Below, piece after piece: positions 5,751 to 8,380 of a stretch of DNA of 8,380 nt (position 1 is the first letter of the stretch; each line of letters begins with the position of its first letter). The stretch lies in the NCBI GenBank assembly GCA_022722495.1, contig JAIJLI010000067.1:1-8380 (forward strand). Direction: 5' to 3'. This DNA is from Dialister sp. GTDB lineage: Bacteria > Bacillota > Negativicutes > Veillonellales > Dialisteraceae. The notes beneath the pieces are model-generated. The model searched no databases. It saw only the letters and a list, made by a program, of their open reading frames with translations, and was not told where the DNA came from. The position numbers and the translations under genes were made by a program.

Positions 5751-6911
5751 ATGAACAACGCAATCACGCACGATCCGATTTCCAGACGCACCTTTCTGAA
5801 GCTCGCAGCCGGCACCGCAGCAGGCGCTATGCTTTTCAAATTCCCATTCACCGCCAGTGCCAAAGAAGCAGCTGCTGCGATGGAGATCCGCCCGATCGCT
5901 CTCGCTGATCTGCCAAAGACCGGAGAAGCTGCCGCTAAAGCCGCTCCGCTCATCAAAAGCTCCTATGCAGACATTTTGAAGATCGTAGACACCATCAAAG
6001 ACAGCTCTCTCAGATCCGCCGTCCTTGCTATGATCAAGAATCCATTCCCGACCTTTATGGAAAACTACACCAGTTCTTCCTCCATCCAGCGCCTCTACAA
6101 TCAGCTTCTGGATCAAAAGCTCATCGATCCATCTAAGATCTCCGCAGAGACCCTTCTCCCACCGGTACCGACGAAGTTGCAGCCATTCATGACCGCACCA
6201 GGCAGCGGCTACATGAGCCACCACTCCTACCCGGGCGGTCTCTCCACCCATGTCGACAGCAACCTGCACATCACCGTCGGTATCTGTGAGACCTATAAAG
6301 ACGTCTTCCACTATGATGTCGACTACGACACCGCCGTCGCAGCACAGGCGCTGCACGACATCGAGAAGCCCTTCGTCTTCCAGTGGCAGGAAGACGGCTC
6401 CTCCAGAAAAGAATACACCATCGCAGATCAGGGGGCGCACCATGTCCTCAGTATCGCCGAATCCATCTACCGCGGTATGCCGGCAGAAGAAATCGTAGCG
6501 CAGGCCTGTGCTCATGCCGCTCCGACCAGTAAAAAAGAGGAAGCCGATGTCGTCAGCTGGATCCGCGCGGCCTCCATCATCATCGGCAAAGACCCTGTCC
6601 GCCTCGGTCTCCTCACCTCTGACGGCGAAGGCCTCCCCGCCCCGCACAAGCAGGAAGGCTACATCGTCCACTTAGGCGACCATGACTGGGTCCTCTCCGT
6701 ACCGGCTGCTCAGAAATCCATCGCCATCCTGAAGTCCATCTGCCGGAAAGACTATGGCTTCACGGAACAAGAAGCGAATGGCGCTCGCTTCAATGCCTTC
6801 AGAAACTACATCGGCGCACAGGTGTCCTTCCTCTACATCAATCACCTCTCCTCCCTCCCGGATGCAGAAAACCAGCTGAGAAACCTCTGCCATCAGGTGA
6901 TCCTGAAATAG
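5751..6911 (+). CDS. Tat-exported HD-domain protein (putative metal-dependent phosphohydrolase)
   Basis: This 386-residue protein begins with a textbook twin-arginine signal: n-region to residue 10, SRRTFLK at 11-17, a hydrophobic Ala/Gly-rich stretch to about 33, and a likely cleavage site after ASA (35-37). Residues about 40-145 are Ala-rich, apparently helical and unassigned. An HD-type domain follows: HHSYPGGLSTHV at 157-168, HD at 202-203 in ALHDIEKP, AHH at 229-231, AHAAP at 254-258, then Asp266. The HHxYxGGLxxH block resembles the HD nuclease YhaM, but that link is from memory. HD proteins usually bind metals and cut phosphoester bonds. A folded metal enzyme suits Tat export. No other transmembrane segment is seen, so release outside the membrane is expected. 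The gene diverges from tatAC by 402 bp and ends before a strong terminator. Substrate unknown. Confidence 0.82.
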   Translation: MNNAITHDPISRRTFLKLAAGTAAGAMLFKFPFTASAKEAAAAMEIRPIALADLPKTGEAAAKAAPLIKSSYADILKIVDTIKDSSLRSAVLAMIKNPFPTFMENYTSSSSIQRLYNQLLDQKLIDPSKISAETLLPPVPTKLQPFMTAPGSGYMSHHSYPGGLSTHVDSNLHITVGICETYKDVFHYDVDYDTAVAAQALHDIEKPFVFQWQEDGSSRKEYTIADQGAHHVLSIAESIYRGMPAEEIVAQACAHAAPTSKKEEADVVSWIRAASIIIGKDPVRLGLLTSDGEGLPAPHKQEGYIVHLGDHDWVLSVPAAQKSIAILKSICRKDYGFTEQEANGARFNAFRNYIGAQVSFLYINHLSSLPDAENQLRNLCHQVILK

Positions 6912-6916
6912 CAGCT

Positions 6917-6937
6917 AGTGACGAGTGACTGGGGACT
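6917..6937 (-). repeat. heptamer repeat cluster, inverted
   Basis: Plus-strand units AGTGACG (6917-6923), AGTGACT (6924-6930) and GGGGACT (6931-6937) are head-to-tail 7-mers whose complement is the AGTCACC/T unit at 5475-5526. It begins 6 nt after the HD-gene stop. The HD gene is thus flanked by inverted clusters of the same heptamer. Confidence 0.5.
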
Positions 6938-6994
6938 GACCAGAGAATCATCCTCTCCCAATTTCGCGTGATGCCGAATCACAACCATCATCAC

Positions 6995-7029
6995 AAAACG
7001 CCGCCTCGCGCAAGCGAAGCGGCGTTTTT
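6995..7029. terminator. bidirectional intrinsic terminator after the HD-protein gene
   Basis: AAAACGCCGC (6995-7004) pairs with GCGGCGTTTT (7019-7028). One C-A mismatch and four more pairs (TCGC/GCGA) lead to a GCAA tetraloop. A T run follows on the plus strand, and a run of A before the left arm gives the same on the minus strand. It can end HD-gene transcripts and also stop minus-strand read-through from the MFS gene. Confidence 0.88.
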
Positions 7030-7203
7030 GTTGTACAAATGAGAAGTTTGAAAACAGGGATGAATGGCTAGAAGACCAAGAGCCCAAAATACGAGGAGAC
7101 ATCTGACATCTCAAGCGAGCATCGCCCCTTTTCGTCATCCTGAGCGGCGAGAAACGTCGTATGTGAGATAACGAATGCCAGAACAGCTGCGACCTCGTCA
7201 TCG
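7029..7203. other. gene-free part of the HD-gene/MFS-gene spacer
   Basis: The spacer from 6912 to 7224 is 313 bp. Apart from the heptamers, terminator and copy B listed separately, it holds a tandem GACATCT pair (7098-7111) and CGTCATCCTGAGCGGCGA (7133-7150), which resembles short intergenic repeats I have seen in other bacterial genomes. No credible coding frame, promoter or RNA gene was recognised in it. Confidence 0.45.
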
Positions 7204-7235
7204 ATCGCGGCGAAGCCGCCACCTTCATTCCTCAT
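7204..7235 (-). repeat. 32-bp hairpin-bearing intergenic repeat, copy B
   Basis: This copy matches 4266-4297 at 28 of 32 positions, including the identical GCGGC-GAA-GCCGC hairpin (7207-7219). Read on the minus strand it begins ATGAGGAATG. Next to it is a second 7-bp unit, so GAGGAAT occurs twice in tandem at 7240-7227. The copy overlaps the last codons and stop of the MFS gene. Confidence 0.6.
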
Positions 7236-8380
7236 TCCTCATTTGTTTTCCCCTTCTCCACATGAAGTAATACGCCAGTCCGGCAAGCGAAGAGGCGAGG
7301 CAGATGCCGCCATACATGAAAGAATAGCCGAAAGCCTCTGCAAAAAGCCCGAGGAAGGCCGCCGCAAAGCCCACACTGATATCCAGCGACCAGAAATAGG
7401 TCGATGTCGCGACGCCCGCGCGAGAAGAAGGAGCGCTGCTGACCGCGATGGTCTGGAAGGCAGGCGCCAGCGCGCCGAAGCCGATCCCCAGCACCGCCGC
7501 GGAGAGGAGCAGGAGGAAAGGTCCCTCGACCTGCGAGAAGAGGAGAAAGCCCGCCGAGAAGAAAAGGAAGCCCGGATACACCGTATAGTCCGAGCCATGG
7601 TGATCGAAGAGGTAGCCGACAAACGGACGGGATACGACGATGACGAGCGCAAAGACGAGGAAGAAGAGACTCGTGTAAGAGCCTATACCAAGGCTTCTCG
7701 TGTACATGGGAATGAATGTCAGCACACCGCCGTAGGCAAAAAAGACAAGCCCGCCCAGGATGACCGCCGGGAGCGCCTTCTTTTCGAAGAAATCCGAAAA
7801 ATGAAATCCGCGGTGCGTTTCTCCCGATGGACATACCACGCGCGCGGACAGCCGTTTCCCATTTCCTGAAACGATCGCACACGCAGCCATCAAAGAAAGG
7901 AAGAGAAACAGCACCGACGCACCGAAATGCTCGATGAGGATGAGCCCCACCAAAGGCCCCACGACCATCGCCATATTTCCACAGACCGCAAAGTAGCCGA
8001 TTCCCTCTCCCTTCCGCCGGCTAGGAAGCACGAGCGCCGCCATCGCTGCCGAAGCCGTCGTCCCCAGCGCGAAGACGATCCCGTGAATGAGGCGCAGCGA
8101 AAGCGCGATCTCCAACCGATACGCAAGGAGAAAGCCCGTCATCAGGAGAAAGAGCAACACCGAGACAATGAGGAGCAGACGCTGCTTATTCACCGCATCG
8201 ATCACACGCCCTGCGAGCGGGCGGGACACCACCGTGCCAATCTGAAAGCAGGTCATCGCCATCCCTGCCTCCCACTCGCCGAGCCCCAAATCATCCATGA
8301 TGTAGACCGGCAGCGCCGCGATCATGATGTACTGCGACATGAAATAAAAGAAATTCGTGAGACCCATACCGATGAACTCA
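7225..8380 (-). CDS. major facilitator superfamily transporter, 5' end cut off by the window
   Basis: At least 380 residues of a polytopic membrane protein with about 11-12 hydrophobic segments are present. After the first helix, the MFS motif-A region reads GRVIDAVNKQR, and its second-half counterpart is GYLFDHHGSD, so both six-helix halves are there. The substrate cannot be told; drug or sugar efflux-type MFS families look like this. An ATG exists at 8367-8365, but the frame remains open to the window edge (upstream codons encode EFIG). The missing N-terminal residues are probably few, since the first helix is visible. The reading frame ends in MRNEE-stop, and those final codons lie in a GAGGAAT tandem shared with a dispersed repeat, so the native C-terminus may have been replaced. 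No binding site or promoter is in view. Confidence 0.85.
   Translation of the reverse strand, partial: EFIGMGLTNFFYFMSQYIMIAALPVYIMDDLGLGEWEAGMAMTCFQIGTVVSRPLAGRVIDAVNKQRLLLIVSVLLFLLMTGFLLAYRLEIALSLRLIHGIVFALGTTASAAMAALVLPSRRKGEGIGYFAVCGNMAMVVGPLVGLILIEHFGASVLFLFLSLMAACAIVSGNGKRLSARVVCPSGETHRGFHFSDFFEKKALPAVILGGLVFFAYGGVLTFIPMYTRSLGIGSYTSLFFLVFALVIVVSRPFVGYLFDHHGSDYTVYPGFLFFSAGFLLFSQVEGPFLLLLSAAVLGIGFGALAPAFQTIAVSSAPSSRAGVATSTYFWSLDISVGFAAAFLGLFAEAFGYSFMYGGICLASSLAGLAYYFMWRRGKQMRNEE

Noticed and set aside
5715..6671. Minus-strand open frame of 318 codons opposite the HD-protein gene
   Set aside because: The composition is odd (many Gly, Asp, Val and Cys) and no start signal is seen. The plus strand has a clean ribosome binding site, Tat signal and HD motifs.
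7243..7869. Plus-strand Arg/Glu-rich frame opposite the MFS gene
   Set aside because: It is a high-G+C antisense shadow without initiation signals.

Overview
The window looks like chromosomal DNA of an anaerobic or fermentative Firmicute of moderately high G+C. The best guess is a Gram-negative-staining Negativicute (Selenomonas/Megasphaera/Veillonella relatives). The basis is strong AGGAGG-type ribosome binding sites, a T-box leader, a minimal TatA-TatC translocase, a MetI/PatB-type methionine gene pair, and intergenic DNA full of short repeats. The genus is inference only. Six genes are present, one cut by the right edge. No tRNA, rRNA, CRISPR array, transposase or phage gene was seen.

Left part (1-4217): a minus-strand Na+/serine-threonine symporter gene (sstT) with a clear promoter lies divergent to a methionine-biosynthesis pair. 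The pair opens with a consensus promoter and a ~260-nt T-box leader (about 1430-1688). Stem I, a probable AUG specifier, Stem III, an antiterminator with a 7-nt bulge and a terminator hairpin can all be drawn by hand. The leader precedes metI (cystathionine gamma-synthase/O-acylhomoserine thiolyase type). A MalY/PatB-type cystathionine beta-lyase gene follows after a 112-bp gap that holds a hairpin and a repeat unit. Together the two enzymes would turn an activated homoserine plus cysteine into cystathionine and then homocysteine. Uncharged tRNA-Met is the likely inducing signal.

Middle part (4218-6911): a perfect 26-bp inverted repeat separates the methionine genes from the convergent tatC-tatA operon (minus strand, ATGA overlap, no tatB). 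Divergent from tatA lies a gene for a secreted HD-domain protein with an exact SRRTFLK twin-arginine motif. This gives a Tat translocase back to back with a likely client. TatC carries Asn where the family normally has a conserved membrane Glu.

Right part (6912-8380): a strong bidirectional terminator and repeat-rich spacer precede a minus-strand MFS transporter gene whose 5' end is outside the window.

The spacers form a mosaic of at least three short repeat families: a heptamer (AGTCACC/T) at three loci, a 32-bp hairpin-bearing element in two copies, and a 20-bp GTTAGCCCG element in two inverted copies bracketing tatAC. One 32-bp copy runs into the 3' end of the MFS gene and supplies its last codons and stop.
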